DNA from: an uncultured Verrucomicrobiae bacterium
Lineage (GTDB): Bacteria > Verrucomicrobiota > Verrucomicrobiia > Verrucomicrobiales > DEV007
NCBI GenBank assembly: GCA_937898895.1
Contig: CALDKL010000180.1
Span: 1-11,053 of the forward strand
DNA: 11,053 bases
Reading direction: 5' to 3'
This document shows positions 1 to 7,732 of this stretch, piece after piece. The translations under genes and the position numbers were made by a program. Numbering within the stretch: position 1 is the first letter of the stretch; each line of letters begins with the position of its first letter. The notes under the pieces were generated by a model. It was not told the DNA's origin and searched no databases. It worked only from the letters and a program-made list of their open reading frames with translations.

Positions 1-3000
1 CCAGGATGATCTGCTGGAGCGAGTCCGATGGTTTCACCTCGGCTTCCGCGTCGAGGGAAAAGGAAAAATCCTCCTCGTGTCGCAGCTTGCGGTGTCGGTG
101 GAGATTGGGAAGGAAAATCACGACCGGTGTTCCGGCGACGGGTTCGGCACTCTCGGCGGCGACTTTCAAGTCCGCCGCGAGGGTGTTGAGAAGTGGTCCG
201 GCGGCGTGGGCGTCCGGACATTCGACTCCGCCAATCCGTTCAATCGAGCGGCGGAAGGGCGAGTCATCGGGCGCGGCAAAACGCCCGTCGAGGACGATGA
301 GGCGGATGTCATTGCCGAACTGCGAGCGCAACATTCGCAGGGCGACAATAAGGAGGGCGTCGACGACGTCCTCGCGCTGTCCGACGAAGAGAAGATGGTT
401 TCCGCTCTGGCGTGCCAGGCGGACCTCGGTGGGGCCTTTGATTGAATTCGGTGCCCCGAGGAAAATCCTCGGCGCACCGCCGACGGGGCCGGACTGAAGG
501 AGATTTGTCAGGGTGGGGTCGGTTTCGGCGTTGGCCGGAGCATTGCCTTCGAACACGACCCGAGGGAACGACGTCTTGCCCTTCTCCCGTGCGAGGGTGG
601 CGACATGGCCAAGGAGATCGTTGCGCTCGGTCTCGCCCATCCACACGACCTGAAAGGGGGAGTTCGCCTCGGACGCGCCCGCCCGGTCGTTGTAAATGCC
701 TTCGCCCGGACGTGTGAGAAGACGGGGCGCGGGATTGGAATCGTCCATGATGAGGTAGGCGTCGGCCTCGTTGCAGGCGAGGGCGATGCGTATGGTCATT
801 TGTCCGAGAGTGGCGCGGGCGAGGGTGAAGGCCCCGCCGAGGGTTTGCGATCCGAGGATCGCGTGAATTCCGAAGGCCCGGCCCTGGCGCACGATGCGGT
901 CGAGGAGGACGGCAGCCTGTTGCGAGATGGCGTCGTCCTCGGTGAAAAACTCCTGGAATTCGTCGATGAGGAGGAGGGTGCGCGGCATCGTCTCTGCCCC
1001 GGTGCGGCCCCGATACCCCGAAACGTCCTGCACCCCGGCGGCGCGGAAGAGTTCGCCGCGCCGACGCAGTTCCTCGTCGAGACGCTGCAGTACGCTGAGC
1101 CCGAATTCGCGATCGCTCTCGATGGCGATGACGCGGGCATGCGGCAGCTCCTGGTCCGCATAACACTTGAATTCGACCCCTTTTTTGAAGTCGATGAGAT
1201 AGAATTCGACTTCGTCGGGCGAGCACCACAGGGCGAGGTTGCTGACGAGGATGTGGAAGAGGGTGGATTTACCCGAGCCCGTCTTGCCTGCGATGAGGGC
1301 GTGCTGGCAGGTCCCTTTGCCGAGGACGAGGTATTGCAGTTTAGTGGCTCCGCTGCGCCCGATGGGAACGCGAATTTCTTCCGCCGTTGTCGAGGTCCAG
1401 CATTCCTCGGGCGAGGGAGCGATGAAGGAGAAGGGAACCTCGACGCGGTTGGAGTCGCGGTTTGCTTCGCCAATGCGATGCGTCCAGCGGGCGAAAAGTG
1501 CGGCGGATGGTGGTTTTGTCAGGGAAAGGGCGAGGCCCTTTGTCGGCGTCTCGCGCAGGGAGAAACCGTCGTGGCCCGACTGCAGGCAGAGACAGGATTT
1601 TCGCAGATCGTCGATACGGAAACCGGCTGGTGCTTCGGATCGCTGGTCGTGATGGAGGAGAAGAAAGACGCCGCAGCGAGCACCCGCCGTGGCGATGGAG
1701 AGAAGGCGCCTGACGGCGAGATCGCTGAATCCATGGGGAAAATCCGCGACGACGAGGAAGTGATATCGTTCCGCGATCGTTCCGGCGGCACGATTGTATT
1801 TGGTGATCGTCTCGTAATCATTGCGCAGATACATCTGGATGACCTTCTCCATGTGCTCGCAGAGTTCGCCGAGCCGACGCTCGATCTGGTCTGGCTGGGT
1901 GCGGATGCGGGTGTTGATGAGGAGTTCTTCGTAGTCGGCCAGATGCATCAGACCGGCAAAGCTTTCGCCGAGGCCGACGGGGTCACAGAGGGAGAAGGAG
2001 AGACGGCCGGGAGGCGAGGAGGCAAGCCAGCCGAGAATGAGAGAGTTCAGCGTGGCGATTGCTTCGTCGCGACCGTGTTGTTTCGTCTCGATCAGGAGCG
2101 AGGCTGCCTCCGGGATGCGGAGGCGCAGGGAGAGGTGAAAATCGAGTGGCCTTGGCAGCGACATGTCCGCCGAGACCGGGGGGCGCAGATCGCTACGGAC
2201 GGAGGAGTAGGAAAGCGTGCCGAAGGAAAGGGTCGGGCAGAAGGTCGCAGGTGGCGTCCAGGCATCGGGGCCACGAGCGAGCCAGGCGGTCTCGTCGGCA
2301 TTTCGTCCGGTTTCGCGGGTGAGCGTTTCGACGAGAGGATCGATTTCCGTTCGCCACTGGTCGATGAGGCGATGCAGGGAATCCTCGGCATTCTCGGTGG
2401 GGCCTGTCTCGGCGGCGACGGAGAGGGAGAGGTCGCGCTGGTGTTCGAGGGTGGCTGTCTTTTCGGCGAGTCGCTGGTGGACCGAATCGATCTGGAACTG
2501 AAGGTGGGTATCGAGTTTCTCCCGGAGGGCGGCAGCGCGTGATTCGACGGCTTCGGGGGAAGGGTAGCGACGGCCTCCTCCGCCGCCGGATCCGGATTTC
2601 AGACCCTGTTCAAAGGCAGTCTTGACCCTCTGATATTCGGCTTCGGCCGTCTCCGTGGCGACGCGGGCGCGCAGATCGACACCCTCGCGGTAGGCGAGAC
2701 GCATGGCCTTGGCCTCGGCGAATCGGCGCGTCTCCTCGGAAGCGAATCGGGCCGCCGGGCGGTGTCCGAGAATCCACAGGACGAGGACGAGGGCAGCGGC
2801 TCCTCCTGTCAGGGCGAGGCTCCCTCCCCAGGGCAGCGGAGCGAGGCCGAGATGCGGAGCGGCCAGCGGGAAAACACCGCCAAGAGCGAGGAGGAGGAAG
2901 ATCTGGAGAACGAGGGGAAAGGCCGAGAACCACGAAACGAGGGGGGATCGGCGCAGGGCGCGGACGCTCCCGGTGAGTTCCTCGTGTTGTTTGGTCAGGG

Positions 3001-3577
3001 TGTCGGCGAGTGCGGCGAGGCTGACTTCCCCTGGGAGGGGAGTTTCCGTCTCCCGGAGCGCGACGAGAAGGCCGCGCTGGAGTCCCCCGTAGCCGCGCAG
3101 GGCGGAGAGAGCCGACTTTTCCAGCTTCGTGAAGCGGGCATGGAAGGATCTGGCGGCGGCGAGACCTTGCTCGTGTTCCGCCGCGGCGAGGGCGAGAGTC
3201 TGTTCGCGCCGACGTCCGGCCTCCATGTAATCTCGTTGCAGACCGGCCCGGTGCTGCCCCTCGACGGCCTGGATCGCGGCGATGGTCTGGTTGCGCAAGG
3301 TGATCTGTGCCCGATCCATGCGGGTGCGACGTTTCCGGGCCGTGTTCTCGCGGTCGGCGCAGGCGGTGGCGGCTTCGTCGCGGAGCGCGGCGACATCGGA
3401 GCGATGGCGGAGTTCGATCCGGGCTCGTGTCTCCTCAAGGGTCTGGCGTCGGCCCGATTCACGCAACTGCCGGGCTCGCTCGAGGCCCTTTTCGCGGTCG
3501 GAGAAGCCATTCACTCCGGTGTGAAAACGACCGAGCAGAGAGAGGGATTCGGAGGCGGAAGGGAGATCAGAGTTCAC
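1..3577 (-). CDS. FtsK/SpoIIIE-type membrane ATPase of a type VII (ESX/WXG100)-like secretion system, partial at the C-terminus
   Basis: At least 1192 codons are open from a GTG at 3577 to the left edge, with no stop reached. Residues 1-205 are rich in Arg, Glu and Ala and look coiled-coil. Two hydrophobic segments follow at about 213-238 and 251-271, then another charged helical stretch and a Gly-rich linker near 326-335. The ATPase core has Walker A GKTGSGKS at 764-771 (Lys770), Walker B LLLIDE (Asp872, Glu873) and the sensor-like GSQT at 909-912 typical of FtsK/SpoIIIE/EccC motors. A second module from about 1030 has the same fold pattern, but its P-loop position reads VGQRED (Gly1066) with no GKS/T. 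In ESX systems such ATPases sit in the inner membrane and energise export of WXG100 proteins. Here the gene overlaps the upstream small WXG-like gene by 11 nt and lies downstream of a WXG100 gene, which supports that role over DNA translocation. No FHA domain is seen. The GTG start is chosen for coupling to the upstream gene; there is no clear ribosome binding site. Confidence 0.9.
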   Translation of the reverse strand, partial: MNSDLPSASESLSLLGRFHTGVNGFSDREKGLERARQLRESGRRQTLEETRARIELRHRSDVAALRDEAATACADRENTARKRRTRMDRAQITLRNQTIAAIQAVEGQHRAGLQRDYMEAGRRREQTLALAAAEHEQGLAAARSFHARFTKLEKSALSALRGYGGLQRGLLVALRETETPLPGEVSLAALADTLTKQHEELTGSVRALRRSPLVSWFSAFPLVLQIFLLLALGGVFPLAAPHLGLAPLPWGGSLALTGGAAALVLVLWILGHRPAARFASEETRRFAEAKAMRLAYREGVDLRARVATETAEAEYQRVKTAFEQGLKSGSGGGGGRRYPSPEAVESRAAALREKLDTHLQFQIDSVHQRLAEKTATLEHQRDLSLSVAAETGPTENAEDSLHRLIDQWRTEIDPLVETLTRETGRNADETAWLARGPDAWTPPATFCPTLSFGTLSYSSVRSDLRPPVSADMSLPRPLDFHLSLRLRIPEAASLLIETKQHGRDEAIATLNSLILGWLASSPPGRLSFSLCDPVGLGESFAGLMHLADYEELLINTRIRTQPDQIERRLGELCEHMEKVIQMYLRNDYETITKYNRAAGTIAERYHFLVVADFPHGFSDLAVRRLLSIATAGARCGVFLLLHHDQRSEAPAGFRIDDLRKSCLCLQSGHDGFSLRETPTKGLALSLTKPPSAALFARWTHRIGEANRDSNRVEVPFSFIAPSPEECWTSTTAEEIRVPIGRSGATKLQYLVLGKGTCQHALIAGKTGSGKSTLFHILVSNLALWCSPDEVEFYLIDFKKGVEFKCYADQELPHARVIAIESDREFGLSVLQRLDEELRRRGELFRAAGVQDVSGYRGRTGAETMPRTLLLIDEFQEFFTEDDAISQQAAVLLDRIVRQGRAFGIHAILGSQTLGGAFTLARATLGQMTIRIALACNEADAYLIMDDSNPAPRLLTRPGEGIYNDRAGASEANSPFQVVWMGETERNDLLGHVATLAREKGKTSFPRVVFEGNAPANAETDPTLTNLLQSGPVGGAPRIFLGAPNSIKGPTEVRLARQSGNHLLFVGQREDVVDALLIVALRMLRSQFGNDIRLIVLDGRFAAPDDSPFRRSIERIGGVECPDAHAAGPLLNTLAADLKVAAESAEPVAGTPVVIFLPNLHRHRKLRHEEDFSFSLDAEAEVKPSDSLQQIIL

Positions 3578-3782
3578 AATCTTGGCGGAGGCGGTGGAGC
3601 AATTTGTCGAGATCCTCGATGGCGGCGGCGGCGTGGTCTACGACATCGAAGAGGGGCTGCATATAGGTGGAGTCAAACTCGCGGGCTTTTCCATCGCGCC
3701 AGACTTCCTGGGTCTCCTGCCAGGTGCGGAGGAGTTCGCGGGAGAGTCCGACGAGGCGGCCCTTGCTGTGATTGAGGCTCAC
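3567..3782 (-). CDS. Small helical WXG-like protein (71 aa)
   Basis: This 71-codon gene uses a GTG start 23 nt after the coiled-coil gene stop, and its TGA overlaps the start of the ATPase gene. The protein is short, all-helical in appearance and has no signal peptide. Around Trp28 it reads WRDGKAREFDSTY, giving W-x-D-x5-F-x3-Y (Trp28, Asp30, Phe36, Tyr40). The WXG100-like protein two genes upstream has the same spacing (Trp43, Asp45, Phe51, Phe55). I therefore infer a divergent WXG-type helical hairpin, possibly a partner or chaperone of that protein or an adaptor for the ATPase. It is shorter than the usual 90-100 aa and lacks a C-terminal YxxxD/E export motif. Its reality is supported by tight packing and coherent composition. 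The function is inference only. Confidence 0.75.
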   Translation of the reverse strand: MSLNHSKGRLVGLSRELLRTWQETQEVWRDGKAREFDSTYMQPLFDVVDHAAAAIEDLDKLLHRLRQDCEL

Positions 3783-3805
3783 GGGATGTCTGGATTTGCG
3801 GAAGG

Positions 3806-4282
3806 TTAGGGTTCTCCGCCGGACGAGTAGGCGGAAAGCTGCCGGACGGCTTCGGCGAGGAAGACGATGGCCCTGGCGGTGTCGGTGTCGAGGTGATGGC
3901 GCAGCTTGTCCACTTTGCGGGCCTCGGTCTCGACGGTGGAGTCGAAATTTCGCGACCAGGCGGCGAGTTTGCGCAGTGTCGTTTCGAGTTCGCGAAGGTC
4001 GCGGCGTTTTTGGTTCACCTGCATCTGCACGCCGGACTTTTTTTGAGCGAGATCGGAGAGTCGGGCGGTGAAAAGCTCTTGCTCGAGCCTTTCCAACTCG
4101 CGCTCGTTCCGTTTCATTTCCTGCCCGAGTCGGAGCCGTTGTTCGGTGTGCAGCCAGATGCGGGTGCGTTTGACCTCTTCGCTGATCTCGTCGAGCACCG
4201 ACTGGGCGCGTTCGACAAAGAGGACGAGGCTGGAGCGGAAACGCTCCAGGGTCTCGAGATTGGTGACATGGGCTCCGGACAC
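3806..4282 (-). CDS. Coiled-coil protein of the WXG100/FtsK cassette (158 aa)
   Basis: The gene starts with GTG at 4282, 10 nt after the WXG100 stop, and ends with TAA. No in-frame ATG lies near this start. The product has no signal peptide or membrane segment. Residues about 35-105 form a long, charged heptad-like helix rich in Glu, Arg, Leu and Gln, followed by a shorter helical region with Trp109 and Phe113 and a hydrophobic helix near 136-150. I do not recognise a named family. Its position between two WXG-like genes and before the ATPase suggests a structural or substrate-handling component of the same apparatus, perhaps a scaffold or a long helical secreted partner. The ordering, spacing and shared strand are seen directly; the role is inferred. 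Confidence 0.78.
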   Translation of the reverse strand: MSGAHVTNLETLERFRSSLVLFVERAQSVLDEISEEVKRTRIWLHTEQRLRLGQEMKRNERELERLEQELFTARLSDLAQKKSGVQMQVNQKRRDLRELETTLRKLAAWSRNFDSTVETEARKVDKLRHHLDTDTARAIVFLAEAVRQLSAYSSGGEP

Positions 4283-4292
4283 GGTGGCGGAA

Positions 4293-4565
4293 TTAGCGCT
4301 GATTCAGATATTCCTCGATGCGCTGGGCCTTGCGCAGGAGGAAGGGTCCCTGATGGGTCGAGCTTTCCATAAAGCGACGCAGCATCTTCATGGTTTCCTG
4401 AAACTCCTGGGCGAACTTGGCGTGTTCCTGATCCTGCCAGGTATCGCCGAGTGCGGCGAAGCGGGCCTGGAGGGAGGAGAGCGAGTTTTGCAGATCGCTG
4501 TTGAAACGCTTCAGTTCCTCGGCAAAGCGCCTCAGTTCGTTCGGGTCGACAATGGCCTTGGACAT
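4293..4565 (-). CDS. WXG100 (ESAT-6-like) family protein (90 aa)
   Basis: The length of 90 aa fits the family norm of about 100. The protein is two predicted amphipathic helices joined by a turn at LGDTWQD: helix 1 spans about 8-38 and helix 2 about 46-68, with a C-terminal tail ending in a helical KAQRIEEYLNQR. The central Trp43 is followed by Asp45 instead of the canonical Gly, then Phe51 and Phe55 at the helix positions usual for WXG100 proteins. No signal peptide or Cys is present, as expected for type VII substrates. The usual YxxxD/E export signal is not evident: Tyr86 is followed at +4 by Arg90. It is the first gene of the cassette, 55 nt after the methyltransferase gene, with an ATG and no Shine-Dalgarno sequence. 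It is probably a secreted dimeric helical hairpin or a structural subunit handled by the downstream ATPase. Confidence 0.82.
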   Translation of the reverse strand: MSKAIVDPNELRRFAEELKRFNSDLQNSLSSLQARFAALGDTWQDQEHAKFAQEFQETMKMLRRFMESSTHQGPFLLRKAQRIEEYLNQR

Positions 4566-4620
4566 GGTCTGAGGCTATCAGGGCGACGGGGCGAGGACAA
4601 GGGGAATCTGGCACTCTCCA

Positions 4621-5412
4621 TCATCGACGCAGGAGCCCTTTGTACCATAATTTGATCCGCCGGAAGGGCAGGGCGAGGTAGTACTTCCGAAAGACTCCCC
4701 ATTTCATCCAGAGCGAAGCTTTGCGCGTGGAATTGGCGGGAATGAACCAGGAGTTCAGTCCGGTTCGTCGGTAGCAACGGTAGCCCCTCGCAGCCAGATG
4801 GCGAAGGAGGCGGTGATCGTGGACGTGGTCTTCCACGAAGAGGAGCTGCGGCTGCCATCGGGCGAGATCGAGGCCCTCGAGCACATCCACCTCGTGGAAC
4901 TCAACGTCCATCGCGAGCAGCTCGAAGCCTTCGGCGATGTCGGCCTCTTCGAGGATGGAATCAAGGGTGCGGACCGCGACGTCGATCTCGACAGCCTCGT
5001 CCTGGAACCACGGCGAGGCCTCGCGGTGAAAGGTGGACCAGCCCGGATTCTGCGGATGAATCCAGAATTTCAGTCGTTTTCCCTCATCCTCGCGACGGGA
5101 GCAGGCGCAGTTGAAAACGCGGCCCGAGCGTTCCTGTCGAAGTCGTTCGGCGAGGGCGGGAATGGGCTCCACCAGCACGCCGCTCCAGCCGGTTCGTTCG
5201 ACGATCCAGCTCGTCGATCCGAGGAAGGGATCGTTCGCTCCGACATCGACGTAGACTCCGTCGCAGCGGTTGTCGAAGAATCCGCGGAGGAGGGCCTCCT
5301 CCTCCGCACGGGAGACGCGGTTCCCGGAAAAGAGGCGTCTCAGTCCCCGCGACCTTCGGTCGTCGCGATTCGTGTCGGCAGGGGGTGACGTAGCGGATTC
5401 CGGTGTGGCCAT
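4621..5412 (-). CDS. FkbM-family SAM-dependent methyltransferase
   Basis: From the ATG at 5412 the protein has 263 aa. SAM-binding motif I is seen as VDVGAND (Asp56-Asp61), followed by the acidic end of strand 2, VLVEP (Glu82). The FkbM C-terminal signature appears as MDVEFHEVDVLEGLD (169-182). In most family members the third signature residue after Asp is Gly (DVEGxE), whereas Phe172 is found here. FkbM enzymes usually O-methylate sugars or secondary metabolites, so a role in modifying surface glycan is plausible but unproven. The C-terminus is basic and aromatic and may lie along a membrane. The frame stays open to an ATG at 5490 that overlaps the receptor stop by 13 nt. I prefer 5412 because the extra 26 residues resemble no part of the family, but neither start has a convincing ribosome binding site. 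The protein is cytoplasmic, with no signal peptide. Confidence 0.88.
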   Translation of the reverse strand: MATPESATSPPADTNRDDRRSRGLRRLFSGNRVSRAEEEALLRGFFDNRCDGVYVDVGANDPFLGSTSWIVERTGWSGVLVEPIPALAERLRQERSGRVFNCACSRREDEGKRLKFWIHPQNPGWSTFHREASPWFQDEAVEIDVAVRTLDSILEEADIAEGFELLAMDVEFHEVDVLEGLDLARWQPQLLFVEDHVHDHRLLRHLAARGYRCYRRTGLNSWFIPANSTRKASLWMKWGVFRKYYLALPFRRIKLWYKGLLRR

Positions 5413-5477
5413 CTGGGGGGAAGGTGCGTCGGGATCTCGGTTCAGGCAAATCCCGGTTTTACCCTCGCCGCCCGATC

Positions 5478-7667
5478 TCACCAATACCATGTGATCCCGG
5501 TGCGCAGCGTGAGCGGCTCCATGGGGTGGTAATGGACATCGGCGATCCCGGCAGCAGGTTCGCCGGGGAGGCGCGATTCATAGGCGTACTCGATGTCGTT
5601 GGCATCGGTGTCGAAGAGGTTCAGCACCTCGAGGTAGGCGTCCCAGTTTTCCCGTCGGTATCCGGTCCGGAGATTGAAAACGAGGGAATCGCGCGACATC
5701 ACGCTCTCGTCGGCGGTGAGGGGACGGGAGCTGAAGTAGCGCGCCCGGAGCGAGCCGTAGGGACCGGTTTCCCGACCGGCCGTGAAACCTCCGGAAAAGG
5801 CGATGGGAACGGCATTCTCCACATAGCGATCGACCGGCTCGTTGCGAAAGCGAGCTTCGGAAACGGCGAGTTCGCTGTCGAAGTGAAGCCAGTCTCGCGG
5901 ACTCCAGTAGGTCGCCCATTCGATGCCGTAGCGATCCGTGGCTGGTCCGGGTTCGTTTGTGCCGGCATCGCCGACGTAGAGCAGTTCCGACTGGCTCTCG
6001 AGTGCCCAGAGGGACACGGACGAGGTGACTCCCTCGAGCAACTGGGTGCGGGCTCCCACCTCGGTGCCCCACTGACGGACGAGAGGGGTGACGGGAGGCG
6101 CGGGAAGGCCTGTCGCGGGATCGACCGAGAGGGTGACGCCTCTGGCGTCGTTGCTGTGGAATCCGCCTCCCCAGTTGAAATACAGTTCGGTCTCATTCCA
6201 CGGCCCGAAGACCGCTCCGAATTTCGGATTGGCCATCGCGGCAGTCTTGTTGCCGGAATTCGCAGGCAGCCCCGAGAGCGAGGTGACATCGAAGTGGTAG
6301 AGGTCCGCGCGGACTCCGAGGTTGATCTTCATCCAGTCGTTGAGGACGAGTTCCTGATTGGCAAAGGTCGAGACATTCATCTCGTAGACTTCATCGGATC
6401 GTACCGTGCCGATGCGATTGCGCGCGACGGTCTGGTGCAGCCCTACTTCGTCGATAAAATCGTGGTGGGATTGCAGGCCGATGGTGAAGTCTCCCTCGCG
6501 CCCGAAGAGTTCGTTTTCCCGTGTGTCGGTGATGCGCAGTCCGGCAAAGACCCGGGCGTCGACCTGGTTGAACTGGTCTCCGTTGACCGGATCGGCGAGG
6601 AAGTAGGTGAAATTCGAATAGAGGTCGAGCCGATAGCGGCCGACGTAGGCATTCACCTCCGTGGTGGAGAGGTCGCCTTCGTGGACCCAGTCAAAGGAAA
6701 GACTGTGGCGTTCCGATTCGCCGCCGACGGTGGGGTCGACAAATCCGAAGCGGTCGATGATGCCGGTATCGACAAGTCGCGAAGGGATCTGGTCGGTCGC
6801 GGTCCACTCGCCCCGGTAGCTCATCCCGGTGATGGAGTAGCGGTTCACCCCGGCCTCCCAGTAGTATTTCACAAAGCCGTTGAATCGCTCGAAGTCCTCC
6901 TCGAGTACCCAGGGACCGTCGTAGTCGCTGTATTCGAAAGCGGTGCTGAGCATGCCGTGGCCGAGTTTGGCCGCGTTCATGAAAAGAAAGCGATAGTAGT
7001 CGTCCTCTCCCGCACTGACGGACACGGAATTCCGGGGAATGATGTCGTAGAGACCGAAGCGGGCCGAGCCAGCCGTGGTGAAATCGCCGAGGTCGGCAAA
7101 ATACGGGCCCTTCGTATAGTCGAGCGTCTCGACCAACTCGGGGATGAGGAAATTGATGTCCGCGTAGCCCTGACCGTGCCCGTGGCTGCGATTGTTCACG
7201 GGCATGGCGTCGGCGAAGATCCCGAAGTCGGTGCCGTGGTCGAGATTGAATCCGCGCACGAAATACTGATTCCCTTTGCCGCCGCCGCTGTGTTGGGTGA
7301 TGATCATGCCCGGCACCACCTCGAGCAACTCGCCCTTGCGCAGAAAGGGGCGGGCCATCAGATCCTCGGCACTGGCGCGTCCCATCGAGGCCGATCCGGC
7401 GACGCCGAGGAGGCTCTGATCCTTGCCCGGCGTTTCGATGGTATCGTAGACGATAGCGGTGGCTTCGGTTCGCGTGGGGGAGGGGATACGGTCGTTGATG
7501 ACGGGCGCGGGAGCCGAATCGACGACGACGGCGGGCAGTTCACCGACTTCTTCGACGGCAACGGGAAGAGTGCCAGTTTCCTCGGCGAGGGCTTCCTCGG
7601 CGAGGACCGCGAAGGGGAGGAGCAAAAGAGGAAGCCGCGCAGAAAGGGAAAAAACGAGTCGATTCAT
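5478..7667 (-). CDS. TonB-dependent outer-membrane receptor, candidate metal-complex importer
   Basis: The gene encodes 729 aa from the ATG at 7667. This start is preceded by GGAG with a 6-nt spacer and followed by a good signal peptide (hydrophobic 7-22, cleavage near Ala23-Glu24). An ATG at 7709 with GGAAAG upstream is possible but would bury the signal peptide. A short Val-rich stretch near 44-50 may be the TonB box. The plug covers about 95-200 and includes FVRGFNLDHGTDF (136-148) and a His-rich SHGHGQGY (161-168). The rest is a 22-strand barrel pattern with alternating aromatic residues, ending in the aromatic YW that outer-membrane proteins use for assembly. No STN domain is seen, so it probably does not signal directly to a FecR-like anti-sigma factor. 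It lies 65 nt downstream of the ECF sigma gene. With the nickel/cobalt-type sensor upstream, uptake of a metal or metal complex is the best inference; the substrate is not proven. Confidence 0.93.
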   Translation of the reverse strand: MNRLVFSLSARLPLLLLPFAVLAEEALAEETGTLPVAVEEVGELPAVVVDSAPAPVINDRIPSPTRTEATAIVYDTIETPGKDQSLLGVAGSASMGRASAEDLMARPFLRKGELLEVVPGMIITQHSGGGKGNQYFVRGFNLDHGTDFGIFADAMPVNNRSHGHGQGYADINFLIPELVETLDYTKGPYFADLGDFTTAGSARFGLYDIIPRNSVSVSAGEDDYYRFLFMNAAKLGHGMLSTAFEYSDYDGPWVLEEDFERFNGFVKYYWEAGVNRYSITGMSYRGEWTATDQIPSRLVDTGIIDRFGFVDPTVGGESERHSLSFDWVHEGDLSTTEVNAYVGRYRLDLYSNFTYFLADPVNGDQFNQVDARVFAGLRITDTRENELFGREGDFTIGLQSHHDFIDEVGLHQTVARNRIGTVRSDEVYEMNVSTFANQELVLNDWMKINLGVRADLYHFDVTSLSGLPANSGNKTAAMANPKFGAVFGPWNETELYFNWGGGFHSNDARGVTLSVDPATGLPAPPVTPLVRQWGTEVGARTQLLEGVTSSVSLWALESQSELLYVGDAGTNEPGPATDRYGIEWATYWSPRDWLHFDSELAVSEARFRNEPVDRYVENAVPIAFSGGFTAGRETGPYGSLRARYFSSRPLTADESVMSRDSLVFNLRTGYRRENWDAYLEVLNLFDTDANDIEYAYESRLPGEPAAGIADVHYHPMEPLTLRTGITWYW

Positions 7668-7732
7668 GGGAGTCTCCGGGGAGAACGAAGATTCCCCCTT
7701 CGACCCCATGAAGATTCTTTCCAAAAACGCCA

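Noticed and set aside
309..1229. 306-codon Arg/Pro-rich frame on the minus strand
   Set aside because: It is an out-of-frame shadow of the ATPase gene; the composition is typical of frameshifted GC-rich coding sequence.
605..2542. 645-codon open frame on the plus strand
   Set aside because: It is in codon register opposite the FtsK-type ATPase gene, whose minus-strand translation has Walker A, Walker B and membrane segments. The plus-strand product is Gly/Glu-rich with no recognisable domain.
5420..5480. Hairpin CGGGAT/ATCCCG after the receptor gene as a terminator
   Set aside because: It has a six-base stem with a 14-nt loop and no following T-run.
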